Of a stretch of DNA of 64,000 bases, positions 33,585-44,838 are shown one piece after another. The DNA comes from Chlamydoabsidia padenii. Taxonomy: Eukaryota; Mucoromycota; Mucoromycetes; Mucorales; Cunninghamellaceae. A model generated the notes under the pieces. The model made no database searches. It saw only the letters and a list, made by a program, of their open reading frames with translations, and had not been told where the DNA came from. Location: NCBI GenBank assembly GCA_025330725.1, contig JAIWND010000005.1, forward strand, positions 124,001 through 188,000. The letters run 5' to 3'. A program made the translations under genes and the position numbers. How positions within the stretch are numbered: the stretch's first letter is position 1; every line of letters begins with the position of its first letter.

Positions 33585-35686
33585 ATGCTACGTGAAGAAA
33601 CCGTTCGATTCTCCGGTAATCAGCTCCGAAAGCAAACAACACTTCCCATTTCAAATGAAAAGGTTATTGATAGAGAGGATACTAAACCTATTGACAGTGA
33701 TCATCACCAACGAAAAGGCATTCCTCGTCATTTCAGACGCCGACTTTTATGCTTATCTGGATCATCCTTATTCTGGATTTGGCTGTCTCAACCACAACGC
33801 CTTTTCATTCGGTCCCAGATTCTCAGACGTATGCGTCGACAGAAGCGGTCTTGTGTAACAACAACACGCCCGAGACATTCGCCCATACGGCAATATTATG
33901 ATCTTCTTCGGAAGCGACGGCGACTTAATCGGTGGTATACAATGCATCCGATGCACCATAGACGGAAAGAGCGAGTCATCCTAAAAAAAACATTATTACC
34001 TACTCCCCCTGATATACCCAGCCATGATGATTCTGTAGCAACGACAGAGCATCGAAAAAGTAAATCATGGATGCCTCCCATCAATTCTGCCACTTTGCAG
34101 GAATTATCCATTTCCAGCATTTTCAAAAGCATTCAACTCCGACATGATCTACTTTTTGACGCTGGTCTCAGCTTCCGCCCCAACCTCGATGGTAGTTCAG
34201 GCCGAGAGAAATGTAAAAGAGCACAACGGTACTGGCGTCGGGTCGATCGAGCCCTTTTGACGAAAGAGGCTGGGGATTGTCTTTGCATGATTTTCTCAGA
34301 GTTACACAAGATCCTCCTCTCCCTTTTTTCACCCTTTGCATCCACCCCGGCAAGATATGAACCTTGGCATTGGCCCAGTCATATCTCTTTGGATTACTTT
34401 TGTCTTGTCTTTGACGTGGATTTCATTATGCATCAGATCAAACATGGTACTTTTTCTTTGCACCCTTTTGCTACTATCTTGATTGACATTTTGACCCCTC
34501 TTTGCCCGGATTCGGAACTTGCTCATTTGGATTTACTGAATCGTTATCTGAAAGAAGAACAGTTCTCTAAAGCCATGTGTCAATGCTTTTCGATACTGGA
34601 GGCAATCAAATTGGTAATATAGAAAAAAGAAAAAAGAAGAAGAGGAAAAACATACCGATGTATCAAGGATATTCACTTTTTTTTTTTCCCTTCTTGTCAA
34701 GGACTGTGCTAACAAGGTCTTGCATCGTTATCGATCATATCTGATCAATACATGTGCAGAAGTGGAGTTGAGATGTTTCAAGAAGCAATGGGAGAATAAT
34801 GAGATTAGACTTGATTCAACTTATCATTGGCTACGATATCATTGGCAGAAACAGAATGGGAAACACGCAACATTTCTTGATATCTACTATGAAGGTATGA
34901 ATGTCAAACTCCGCTTGCATGAATTTTATTTTTCGCACCCCGCCCGCATGAATTTTATTTTTTCTTACTTTCCATTTAATAGGCCTATTACAATTCATCT
35001 CCAAAGATGCCGGTACATTGATGGACGACAATCGACAACTCATTGCATTTCCGATTACTCTCCAGTTTGATGAAAAACGTTTAACTGTGCAACTGCGGCA
35101 AGAATTCCAAAGCCTGCTCATGGTATCCATTGTTTTGATCCCATACCGGTACCTAGCGGGATCATTTGCGACAAAGTCCGATATTATTAGATTGAAGCGA
35201 ACGTGCATTGATCTATTTAAAGATTATGTCAGTATGGTGGATGGTGCACCACTTGGAAACCCACCTTTAGAAGAAGACACCATGTTTCGACTTTGTTATC
35301 GATTGGCTAACAAGGCATGCTACCGAGCATTTCAAACGCATCACCGTCATCACGTGGAAACAACAAAAGCATTGATCGGTCCAGATCAACTTTGTCAGGT
35401 ATCACACTTTTGGACTCAATGGCTCGTCGTGCATCTCCATGCCAATTCACCCATTTATATGCTGGCATATGATCGGATGTGCCAAGTGCTACGCTTTATA
35501 TCTCAGCACGGTGCCTCAGCTGTAGCAAGCAACACAATTATGACAGATTGCTTGAATCGAATGGTGGGGATACAAGACAATATCATGGTATTGGGTGAAA
35601 AAGTCAAACTCTTGGCAGATTTGAATCTCGAGACTTTTGGATCAGTTTATAAAACGTTGGCTATAGATCTTTTATATCATCAATAG
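33585..35686 (+). CDS. Tcp11/Sok1 family protein
   Basis: Three exons, about 640 residues. In yeast SOK1 overexpression suppresses loss of protein kinase A, so a link to cAMP signalling is known for the family. The N-terminus (MLREETVRFSGNQLRKQ) is very basic. The Tcp11 domain begins near SIFKSIQLRHDLLFDAGLSF and the diagnostic RPNLDGSSGREK, continues KEAGDCLCMIFSELHKILLS, and after two introns (34612-34702; about 34895-34982) runs through SLLMVSIVLIPYRYLAG to LETFGSVYKTLAIDLLYHQ. The second intron holds two gcatgaattttatttt repeats. The start is the first ATG after a T run; an overlapping frame stays open to 33858 but has no family match. Confidence 0.87.
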
Positions 35687-36104
35687 CAGTAACATGTTTT
35701 GTGGTAGAAGGAATAAAGATAATTAAAGTGTAAATAGATTCACATCTACCTAAAGGGAAGAAAAGGAAAGAAGTAAAATTCACACCCCGCCGATCGATTT
35801 GCATGAATTTTGATGTTCCAAATGAAGCGATCAACATGATCATTAATGTAGAATAGAATCAACTGTGTACTTTAATGATGAATGTGGTACTCATCAAATA
35901 TAACACATTCAAGTACATTCTAATGCCCCCCCAACAAAACAAAACCAAAACCAAAAAAGCGGCCGAGTTTGACCTCTCTTCAAGATCCCCCAATCCACCA
36001 CATAGGATCCCCATACAATTCATGCTATATCATAAAGTTGAGAATGTTTTATTATAGTAATAAAAAGGTAAATGTAATGTAAAGACCAAGAGTAAGTATT
36101 AGAT
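35687..36104. other. 3'-3' spacer between Tcp11 and eS24 genes
   Basis: Convergent gene ends. Contains caccccgccgatcgatttgc followed by atgaat, a decayed relative of the dispersed motif. No gene. Confidence 0.5.
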
Positions 36105-36772
36105 TTATTTCTTGCCACCAGCAGCAGCAGCCTTCTTGGTACCACGGAATTTCTTGGCACGGTTCTTCTTTTCCTTGCGTTGCTTGCGACCACCCTTTCC
36201 AGGTTCAGCCAAACCAATCTATAAAAGAGAGAGAGAGAGAGATGCATTAGTATCAGTGTCATATCTCCTGCCATGACCAGCCTATACTTACTCTGGCAAG
36301 ACGGTACTTGGGTTCGAATTTCTTCAAAGCTTCGACATTATCGTAGACAAGACCGAAACCAGTAGTACGACCACCACCAAAGTGAGTCTTGAAGCCAAAG
36401 ACAGAGACAACATCCTTGTTGGTCTTGTACATTTTGCCGAGCTTTTCACGGATTTCTTCGCGAGACAAGTTGGCAAGTCCAGGGTGGATAACATCGACGA
36501 CAAATTGCTTACGTTGGAGTAAACGGTTGGTGATGAACTTGCGAGTTCGTAGAGTGACAGAAGCGTCGGCCTAGAATAATTGGGAAGAAATGGTATTAGT
36601 CATTCATTCACTATTAAAGATTAAATCATGCCCGCTAAATCCCATTCATCCATCCATCCATCCATCCATCCATCCATCGTTTCCTTTTTTTTTTGTTATC
36701 GTTGTTGGTGTTGTTGCTGTCGTATTCTTAATCGTGCTCCATTCTATTCAAAGTTCCAATCATGCTTACCAT
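36105..36772 (-). CDS. RPS24: 40S ribosomal protein eS24
   Basis: Small-subunit ribosomal protein of about 130 residues. Three exons: the first contributes only the ATG (36770-36772), followed by a 199-bp intron (36571-36769). Exon 2 begins [20 protein letters not shown] and includes [20 protein letters not shown]. Exon 3 encodes [20 protein letters not shown] and the basic tail ending AAAAGGKK. The sequence is collinear with eS24 throughout. The large first intron right at the start codon is typical of ribosomal protein genes and may carry expression signals. It also contains a CATC tetranucleotide repeat. Confidence 0.96.
36643..36681. repeat. (CATC)n tetranucleotide microsatellite
   Basis: About nine CATC units inside the first intron of the eS24 gene. 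Confidence 0.9.
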
Positions 36773-36960
36773 GATAAAGTATTCGAAAGGAAGGAAAATG
36801 AATTAGTTCAAAGTCAACTTTATGAAGGTGGAGGGCTATTCACATTTCAAATCCCGACTTACTTTTTTTTTCATTTTTTTTTTTTTTTTTTTTTTTTTTT
36901 TCAAAATCTTGAGGTCAATTTAATCCTTCTTCTTTCTAATTTGCGATCACGACGACTATA
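36773..36960. promoter_or_regulatory. short divergent promoter of eS24 and the KH gene
   Basis: Only 188 bp separate the two start codons. It holds a solo TTTCAAATCCCGAC motif (36844-36857) and a T run (about 36877-36901) facing the KH gene. No TATA box stands out. Confidence 0.55.
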
Positions 36961-37745
36961 ATGTATAAACTTTTAAAGTTGATTGGAACTGACTCCAACA
37001 GCCCATTAACTTTAAGAGTTGTTGTTGAACCAAGATATATTAATCGTATTTTAGGAACACAAGGAACTAGACACAAGCATCTGCAGTCCAAACACGATGT
37101 CCTGATCTCTTTGAATCAAGACTGTGATGACCACATTGGACGACTATGTCATGTGACTGGAACTGTTACCAATGTTGCTCGTGCCCTTGCGGAAATCGTT
37201 GGTTTCGTTTTTTTATTCAAAAACGGAGTTACGAAGGTACCGGTAAGTATCTTACTCGACCATCATATCAATCTTCTAATTTATATATATAAATCTAGCG
37301 TTTCTGGCTCAACTTTTTGATTCCAGGTGAACTCGTCAACAAATTACAACAAATCACTGCTATCAATGGAGACGGATGTATCTTGAATGATATTGCACAT
37401 GAAACGAATACACGCATCACTATTGCTCCAAAACCACTGATCAACACCACTGAATTCATCCTCAAGGTCTCTGCTGCCAACACTAGCAATGTTTTGGAAC
37501 AATTCGTACAAGCAACCACATTGATCGGCCAACAATTCCAGATCCATTGCCATGAAGCCCTGTCACCAAACAACATTTATTACACCCCTTTTTGTGAATA
37601 CCAGCCGGCCATAACAAATACCGACGACGACGACGTGGGTCAACATGAACATAACGTATCATCTGAAAACAGCACCACTTCTTATTCTATCGGATCTGCC
37701 GCGCAGAATGAATCTTCACTAATTAATTCTTCTTATGCATTATAA
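36961..37745 (+). CDS. tandem KH-domain RNA-binding protein, short
   Basis: Two exons (36961-37242, 37299-37745), about 242 residues. KH1 is recognisable: LTLRVVVEPRYINRILGTQG contains the GxxG loop (GTQG), followed by VLISLNQDCDDHIGRL and a helix VARALAEIVG. KH2 starts with FLIPGELVNKLQQITAINGD and has no proper GxxG, so it may not bind RNA. The layout resembles PCBP/Rnc1/Hek2-type proteins but is shorter, lacking a third KH, with a Ser/Asn-rich tail. Likely an mRNA-binding regulator; targets unknown. The family call is moderately sure. Confidence 0.72.
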
Positions 37746-38262
37746 TCATCACCACCTCTTCAATTTGGAATGGTCTAGTCGATTACACTGGGATACTTCA
37801 TTTAACATTAGTCTCATCATATACCTTAATTTGCAAATAAATCATACATATCGACGCTTCTTTTGTTTATATACTTTTTTTAAAAACTTTACTTAAAATA
37901 AAAACAACTGATTAATACACAACTTTGACTTTGGATATGGTGGGGAAGAGGAGGGGGTTACGTGGGTAAAGAGGATGCGACCATACGTTGCTAAAAAAGA
38001 ACAAAAAAAAAGGGGGGGGGGATTGGGTAGAGTCTCATTTTGACGGTGCCAATACTAATGGACGCTTTAAGAAGGACCCTTCTCGAAAAGCTTCCATTGG
38101 CTTCGATGCTGTTGGCACATACAAGGTATATTTCGACAAATCATGCAGGTTTAAACGCCGATATTGGCCGGTCTTTTAATTTCCAATCAACCACAAACAA
38201 GTAATAAAAAACTTTTTTTTTATTTTTTTTATTTCAATTATGTTTAGCTATTATTAAATATC
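37746..38262. other. 3'-3' spacer between KH and reticulon genes
   Basis: AT-rich convergent spacer; poly-A/G patch near 38000-38020 and a tttaaacgccgatattgg piece (about 38151-38168) resembling the end of family B. No gene. Confidence 0.5.
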
Positions 38263-39430
38263 CTAATCTACTTTTCTTGATCCAGATGGTTTAGGAGGAA
38301 GGTCGGCAGGGACAGTGTCGCTTGGTGAGAGTTTAAAGTTAGAACAGAATTTGTGCCAACCATGTTCAAGTTGATGTTGACCTTGTTCCAAATGAGTTTG
38401 ACAAACCGATCGTACCTGTTGGATCCGCGCATCAACAAAAGTCTTATTGTAGGAATACAATAAGGGTACCGAGAAGAGTAGCAAAGTTAACAAGGTCACC
38501 AAAGTTCGGACGGAGATGATAGCAGATAGTTTCCATACAATATAAAAGATTCCCATCCACTATACACACACATATAACAAAAAAAATAAAATAAATAAAG
38601 ATATCAATAATTGTTGTTTTTCTATGTTTCATCAGCTTGTCATACTCTACCTTTGCACTGTAAGCATTGTTTTCGATCAGCACAATGCGCGACACCCATT
38701 GGAGGAAGGCTTCGGTCACATCAGCTACCATTTCAGTCGTCCGTTTCAAGAATCCCCGATCGATGGTAGTGATTTCATTATCCTGGAGAAGAGTACTATA
38801 ACATAGGTATGAGTTTTAGTTGTCGATTTGTTTTGTAATGATACTGATGGACTTACTGGAATGGGTTGATACCTTGTCGATCAGCCAGAATTCGCTGGGT
38901 TTGAATCGTCACATTGACATAAATCAAGTTGATGCCAATGGAAATTGTCAGAATCGCCGAGACAATTTGGATTACAGAGTACGACTTGGAGAGAATCAAG
39001 ACAGACAGAAGAAGGACAAAATAGGCGCCGGATCGCAAAGGAGTTTTCCATAAAACAAGTTTTTCAATGTCTTGTTGAAGCCGTTTCAATTGTTCTTTTT
39101 TATCATCCATATCTACAATGATAAAGGAGAACAAAAGAAAAAAAAATGAATGGTTCAGATTTATATATAATCAGTTTGTCAGAACTTACCATGCTGAGGA
39201 AGTTTTCTTGTTGCTCCTTTGGATGACTTGTCTGTAGCTTTGGCTACTGGAGATGGTACTGGGGCAGGTGCTTTTTTCTTGGTTGTTGTAGTATCCGTTG
39301 GCAAAGGAGGGAAGTGTTCCTCTACTGCTGTTGTAGTAGCTTTTGTCGAATCAGTTTGAGTGGGAGAAGTGGTTGCATCATGGTTCTTTATGGCTGTATT
39401 CAAAGTATCCAATTTAGTGTTTTCTGTCAT
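38263..39430 (-). CDS. reticulon-domain ER-shaping protein
   Basis: About four exons, roughly 300 residues. Predicted tubular-ER membrane protein that bends membranes by hairpin insertion. A Thr/Pro/Lys-rich N-terminus (start MTENTKLDTLNTAIKNHD) precedes the reticulon-homology domain: IEKLVLWKTPLRSGAYFVLL marks the first hairpin (motif LVLWKTPLRSG is typical), and VWKLSAIISVRTLVTLLTLL with FSVPLLYSYNKTFVDARI the second. The C-terminus (PPKPSGSRKVD) has no canonical KKxx signal. Fungal Rtn1-like rather than Yop1, because of the order of hairpins and N-terminal extension. Confidence 0.87.
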
Positions 39431-40055
39431 ATTGTAAAGTATTGTAGAGAGAAAAAACTAAATAGAAGTGAAAAAGAGGGAAGATAAAATGAGTGATTGT
39501 GGCAAAACCCTGGGTTTATTCTTTTTTTTTTTTTTTTTGCATGAATGTGTACTTACATTTTCAAATCCCGCCATTTTCCTTGTGCCATGTTTCATTTGCA
39601 GGTTTCACCAAAGCAATGTTTCAAAGGTATATTTCCCTAGTAGATGGAGATCGGAGGTCTAGAATGTAGATAATATGATCTTTTTATTATTTGAAGTAGA
39701 CTATCAATATCCTACTACCCTATAGCTTACCACCTGTTTGATCTGGATAACAATGAGCCAGACTTAAACTTCTAGTCATCACATTAACAACAGAATCAAA
39801 ACACAAAGGGGTTGTATACAGTGAAGATAGGAGATATAAGAAGTATAAATAATGGTAATGGAAGGGAAGGGGGGGGAGTATAATGAGTGGATACAATAAG
39901 GGTAATAACCAAAAGACCGAGAGAAGTGGAAGGGACAAGTAATCATATCATACACGTTGACCAAGTAGCTGATTTCATATTTCCCAAGATTTATATAGAC
40001 CGCAATACCCCTTTATAGCATGAATAGGAAGTGGACCAGACCTACAACGCTATTC
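39431..40055. other. spacer between reticulon and UPF1 genes
   Basis: Contains a complete-looking short repeat tail: T run, gcatgaatgtgtac, then ttttcaaatcccgcc (39522-39572). No gene; open frames on the minus strand at 39.7-39.96 kb have low-complexity content. Confidence 0.5.
39557..39572 (+). repeat. solo TTTTCAAATCCCGCC motif after a T run and GCATGAAT
   Basis: One of the cleanest copies of the dispersed motif, in the promoter region of the reticulon gene. Confidence 0.65.
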
Positions 40056-42783
40056 CTAGTATTGAGTATATGCTTGGCTGGCTTGGCTACGTAAATCAAA
40101 ATCTTGTTGACTGAGAACCGAGACATCTTGAGACTTGTAATCATCAAAGGAGAATCCATCTTGACTCATCAACCCAGAAGCCATCATTGAAGCGCCATGA
40201 TTGTTGTTGTTACTGCTGCCACCACTGTGATTCGCCATTTCCGCCATCATTCGTAAGCGATCACTTTGCGACAAGGCCAAACCAATAGAAGATTGGCTGC
40301 TGTACATGTTTTGCGATGACATACTTCCACCACTTCCCCATCCAAAGGCTTGATTGGCAAATGTCGATGATCCACCGGAATAGGATGATTGGCTTTGACC
40401 ATCCATTGCTTGTTTGTAGTTCTTTCGGTTGATGACGCTAGATTGAGACAAATCTTGAGAGAATGGACTAGAGGCAGATGGAATAAATGGGATGCTGATT
40501 TGAGAAGAGGGAATTGAGCTAAGATCCGAGGGGATATAACCAACTGGATCATGAGTATGCATAAAGTCTTGACCAAAAGCCCGCATACCACCACGGCGAT
40601 CTAAATATTTAAAAAAAAAAAAAAGGAGTCATTGTTAACTATGTTATAAAGTAAAAAGACCGACTTACTTTCTGAAGCCAATGGGGCTTTAGCAAATGCT
40701 TCTCTTGCATCTATTTGGTGAGCAAGACCTTGTCGGAATTTGTCGTCCTTGTTATAAGATTTGCGAGGTCGATTGAATTGAATCATGGAGACACGAAGAT
40801 TGTTGAGAGCACCGTCCACCAAACATTCCTTTTCCTTATAGTGTACCAACAGATGATGCCAAAGAGGATGTTTACTGAGAATCTTTGGATTGCCAAGGAT
40901 CACCACACCATATTTCGCCCGAGTTAAAGCGACATTTAAACGTCTTGGGTCACTGAGGAATCCAATACCTTGATGTTCGTTGCTTCGTACACAGCTGAGA
41001 ATAATGTAATCCTTTTCCCGACCTTGGAAAGCATCCACACTGGCAACTTCAATATCCTTGTAGAGATCTTTTCGGAGAGAGCCATTAAATTGCATGTATT
41101 GGACAATATAAGATCGCTGACCTTCATAAGGAGTGACCACACCAATTTGAGAAGGAAGAATACCAGATTTCATGAAACGAGTGACCACCTTTTCACAGTT
41201 CGAAGCTTCAGTGCGATTGAGATAAGATGTACCTGATGTCGAGATTTCTTCGTTGCCCAAGTTGACATAAAACATCATTGGAGTTTCAGGGACTGGCCAA
41301 GGGAAATCCACGTTCTTCCGGATACGTTCTTGAGTAGTAACACCATTTTGGAGAGTGCCTTCGTAAAACATATTGCTAGGAAATTCAGACAGACAAGGAT
41401 GCATACGGTATTGTACTTGTAGTCGAATAGGTCGGATACCAAGAATAACCAAACGTTCAAACAATGATTGACATAACCCAGCTCGTGCTGCCTTCTTGTT
41501 CATGATGACAGGACCCAATTGCTGATGATCACCAACCAAAACAACCTGTTTGCAGCCAAGGACAAGGGGAATCATGCATTCCGGTTCAGATGATTGGGTA
41601 GCTTCATCAATGAGGACAGTTCGGAATTTAAGCTTGTTTACACGAGGATCACCAGCACCAACACAAGTACAACAGATAACATCAGCAGCCTTTATAAAAA
41701 TAAAAATAAAAAGCGGGGAAGGGGGGTTAGTACCACTCACCATCATGACCTTGGTCCTTTTTCTTTTTCTAATTGTTTTACCTGTAAGATTTCCTTTTCA
41801 CACGCGCGTGTTAAAGATCTGTATTTCCGTTCATCACTTGCACTGAGTTCGCCTTGTTCTTGTTTCAACATGATGAGTTTTTGTAGTTCCACATTGGTGT
41901 CATTGTTTTGGACTTGTTCATGTAGGGTCAGGAATGAGACAGGAGAATCCAGAGCTTCACGAGACTTGGCAGTGATTCTGACCACTTTGAGACCAGTTTG
42001 ATGAATTTTTTCGGACAATTGATCAACAGCAACATTGGATGGAGCACAGACAAGGACTTGGCCAGGATTCATTTTTGCGAGATGGTATACAATGGATGCC
42101 GATGTCACCGTCTTGCCAGTACCAGGAGGACCTTGAATCAAACTAAGAGGCTTTTGGAGGACAGATTTGACAGCATAGACTTGAGAATGGTTGAGTTCAG
42201 GCAAGTTGGGGACTGAGAATCTGTTTAAAGAAAGAAAGAGAGAGAAGGGACATTTAATATACTTGTAACAGTTAGATCGATCAGATGTTTTACCTTTTGG
42301 GCAATTGAGTCTTGAGTACTTGAGGTTCCACATCATGACCAAGAAGGCGATGGTATATATAGCCACTGACACTTTTTTCATCCACGGCGAAGGTTCGCAT
42401 AGAGTTTTGCATCCGGTCGAAGCTTGTTGATTTCCATACAAAGTCCACAGAGAAGTTATGAGTACATTTGGTAGGAGTTCTGTTGCTAGAATGACGCATT
42501 TCCAAAGCTACTTCATCGTTGATATCTAGACATGAAACGTATATTTTTAGTATAACTGTTGATATGTTCTTTTCTTCTTCTTCTTTACTTACTATTGGGG
42601 ATCTTGATGACATGTCCTACATTAATCCAAGGTTCGTGAAGTTCACCACGGTATCGCAGACGTAATTCATCACCCACGGCAAGTTTGACTTCCCCCAATT
42701 CCAGTTTTGGGAAGTAAAACCATGCAATATCCTTTTGATTCAGTCCTACATCCCATCGTACAACAATATCATCGCAAGTCTAA

Positions 42784-42821
<38 letters not shown>

Positions 42822-43964
42822 GTGGGGATAATCAAAAAGATGATGGGTAACAGTGATTTATACTATTATGTTTTCAATCCGTGACTTACTTGGGATTCTT
42901 TCAGCTTTTTATCGTAATCAGCCTCCATTTTCACCAAGGGACCAAAGATGTTTTGATATTGATATGCATCTTCGTATCTATTCGTAATTGGGAGTTAATA
43001 AGCATACCCATATCCATTTTTATATACTGTGATCATCATTTTATTTTACCTGAGAAGTACAGGATGAGGTTCTTCATCAACACCGGGTTTTTCCAAGTCT
43101 TCTAATGTAGCGCTTGTATCATCCTTCCATAATTCTTCCAGTTTGTTGATTTGACTAGAGCTAATTTGTCGTGCACGCAATTGTTCTTGTTCAGGAGGAA
43201 TTTTCACCAGCCACGTCAAAAAGCACCTATCGTCAATTAAGGGCATCCATTGAGCAGTATCCCAATTCATATCCTTGGAAGACGAAGCTGCCGCACAAGG
43301 TTGCCTAGTTGTAGAAGAAGAAAGAAGAAAGTTGGTATAAACATTTCGTTATTCATTTTTATTCTTCTTACCTGCAAAGTAGCACCACCACCGTATCACT
43401 TTTCGCAGGAATGAAGCCAAGCAAGAAGACGTTTCGACAGCCACAGTTGTAACATTCAAGTAAAGTTTCACCAAGAGGGGATTCAGGATGAAGCATCACC
43501 TCCTTGTGTTTAGCGCGGACCAAGTGATTGATGATATGAGAACCAGAAGTATTGCCACGAGCATTACAAAACCACCGATCGCAAGTGACACATTTGACAA
43601 CAGAAGCAGGAGAATGGATTCCACAGTATTTACAAGCGTGGTCAGGCAAACTCTTGTCCAGTTCGTCGGAAGATGGTTGTAATTGTTGTTGTTCACCATC
43701 ACCAAAGCTATCGTCAAAGTCATCAGTTTCTTCAAATTGGTAGTCGTTGGTAAATGATTTATCCTCGCCGTTAAGGTCGCTGTCATACGCTTTGGACTTG
43801 TTGATTCCACCTAAAGATAACGAGTTCAAAGATAAATCAAGGTGTTCGTGATCAAGCTGGGTTTGAGTAAAGTCGTTGTAATCGTATTGTTGTGAGGATT
43901 GAGTGTCAGCTGCATATTCTAGGAAGGTGAAGTCATCTTGTCCCGTGTCTTCAAAGTGATCCAT
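40056..43964 (-). CDS. UPF1: UPF1/NAM7 RNA helicase, nonsense-mediated decay
   Basis: ATP-dependent 5'-3' RNA/DNA helicase that drives nonsense-mediated mRNA decay with UPF2/UPF3. About nine exons, roughly 1,080 residues. An acidic N-terminus is followed by the CH zinc domain ([51 protein letters not shown]) that binds UPF2. The helicase core has [19 protein letters not shown] (Walker A), [15 protein letters not shown] (motif II DEAT), GDHQQLGP (motif III), [20 protein letters not shown] and [11 protein letters not shown] (motifs V/VI). The C-terminal tail (last exon, 40056-40586) is rich in SQ dipeptides, as in animal UPF1 where SMG1 phosphorylates it. A 33-nt A run lies in one intron. Confidence 0.96.
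42785..42817. repeat. A(33) homopolymer in a UPF1 intron
   Basis: T run on the gene strand, near the acceptor side of an intron. Confidence 0.85.
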
Positions 43965-44838
43965 GTTGGAAAAGAGGAAGAAAGAGGGGAAGCACCGGTC
44001 CAGCTTTTTTTTATTTTATTTTTATTTTTGAAATCTGCGGAGAGTCACACGTTCAAATATTAACATCCCGACTTTTTTTTTTTATTTTTTTATTTTTTTT
44101 TACCAGAGCGTAACTTTCATATATGCGCATATGTAATGATCATCACATCCCTGTTTTTACTATCTATAGCTACCGATGAGTAAACATTCGGTGAAACCAC
44201 TAATATAGGCTGTCAATGTTAAGTTGGAAAGAAAATCACATAATACTGACTGTTATTTGAATCCCCGCCCATTGAACGTAAATGTCCAGTTAGCCTTCAT
44301 AGCTGAGACTAGAGTCAGGCTTTTTAACTCGTCAAAGTAATAAAACCACTACTCATTTAAATACCAAGCAATGTGTAAGCTTTCTCTGGAAAAAGAGGAA
44401 CAGTGAGAGGAAGGGGGGCAATGTTATGATAAACTGGGGGCGTAGATGCGAAGGGAAAGATGTTTTGATAAGAACCATGTTCTTTTTTTTGATTATAATG
44501 CATACATTATCAGGCAAAATGGTTTGGTGTAACAGTGATTTGAGATAATGATCAAAGATGATAGAGAATCAATTGTAGATAATGAGATGATATCAATACA
44601 AAGAGAAAAAAGCATCGGGTTTGTAAATAAAAAACGCAGGAATCGGGATTTCAAATTACTACATCATCACAAAAGAAAGCCTTTCAAGTTTGGAGAAGTT
44701 CCCTTTTAGTAACGTTATACATATCATGCGTGTAAGTAAAATATAATTAAGAGAGGTTTTATTGTAATAGTAGATTTTATTTTTCCAATAAAAAAAGTGA
44801 TACAAAGATTAAACTATAGATGCTAAGGTGAGTCCGGT
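43965..44838. other. spacer between UPF1 and the EH/SH3 scaffold gene
   Basis: Upstream region of UPF1 and 3' region of the scaffold gene. Contains decayed copies of the dispersed motif at about 44054-44076 (tattaacatcccgac, then T run) and 44643-44657 (tcgggatttcaaa), and ttgaatccccgccc near 44257-44270. No gene recognised. Confidence 0.55.

Noticed and set aside
33358..33858. Overlapping open frame (+) covering the start of the Tcp11/Sok1 gene
   Set aside because: Its first part is poly-Phe from T runs and its last part shadows the basic N-terminus of the Tcp11 frame. The Tcp11 frame continues into conserved sequence; this one stops.
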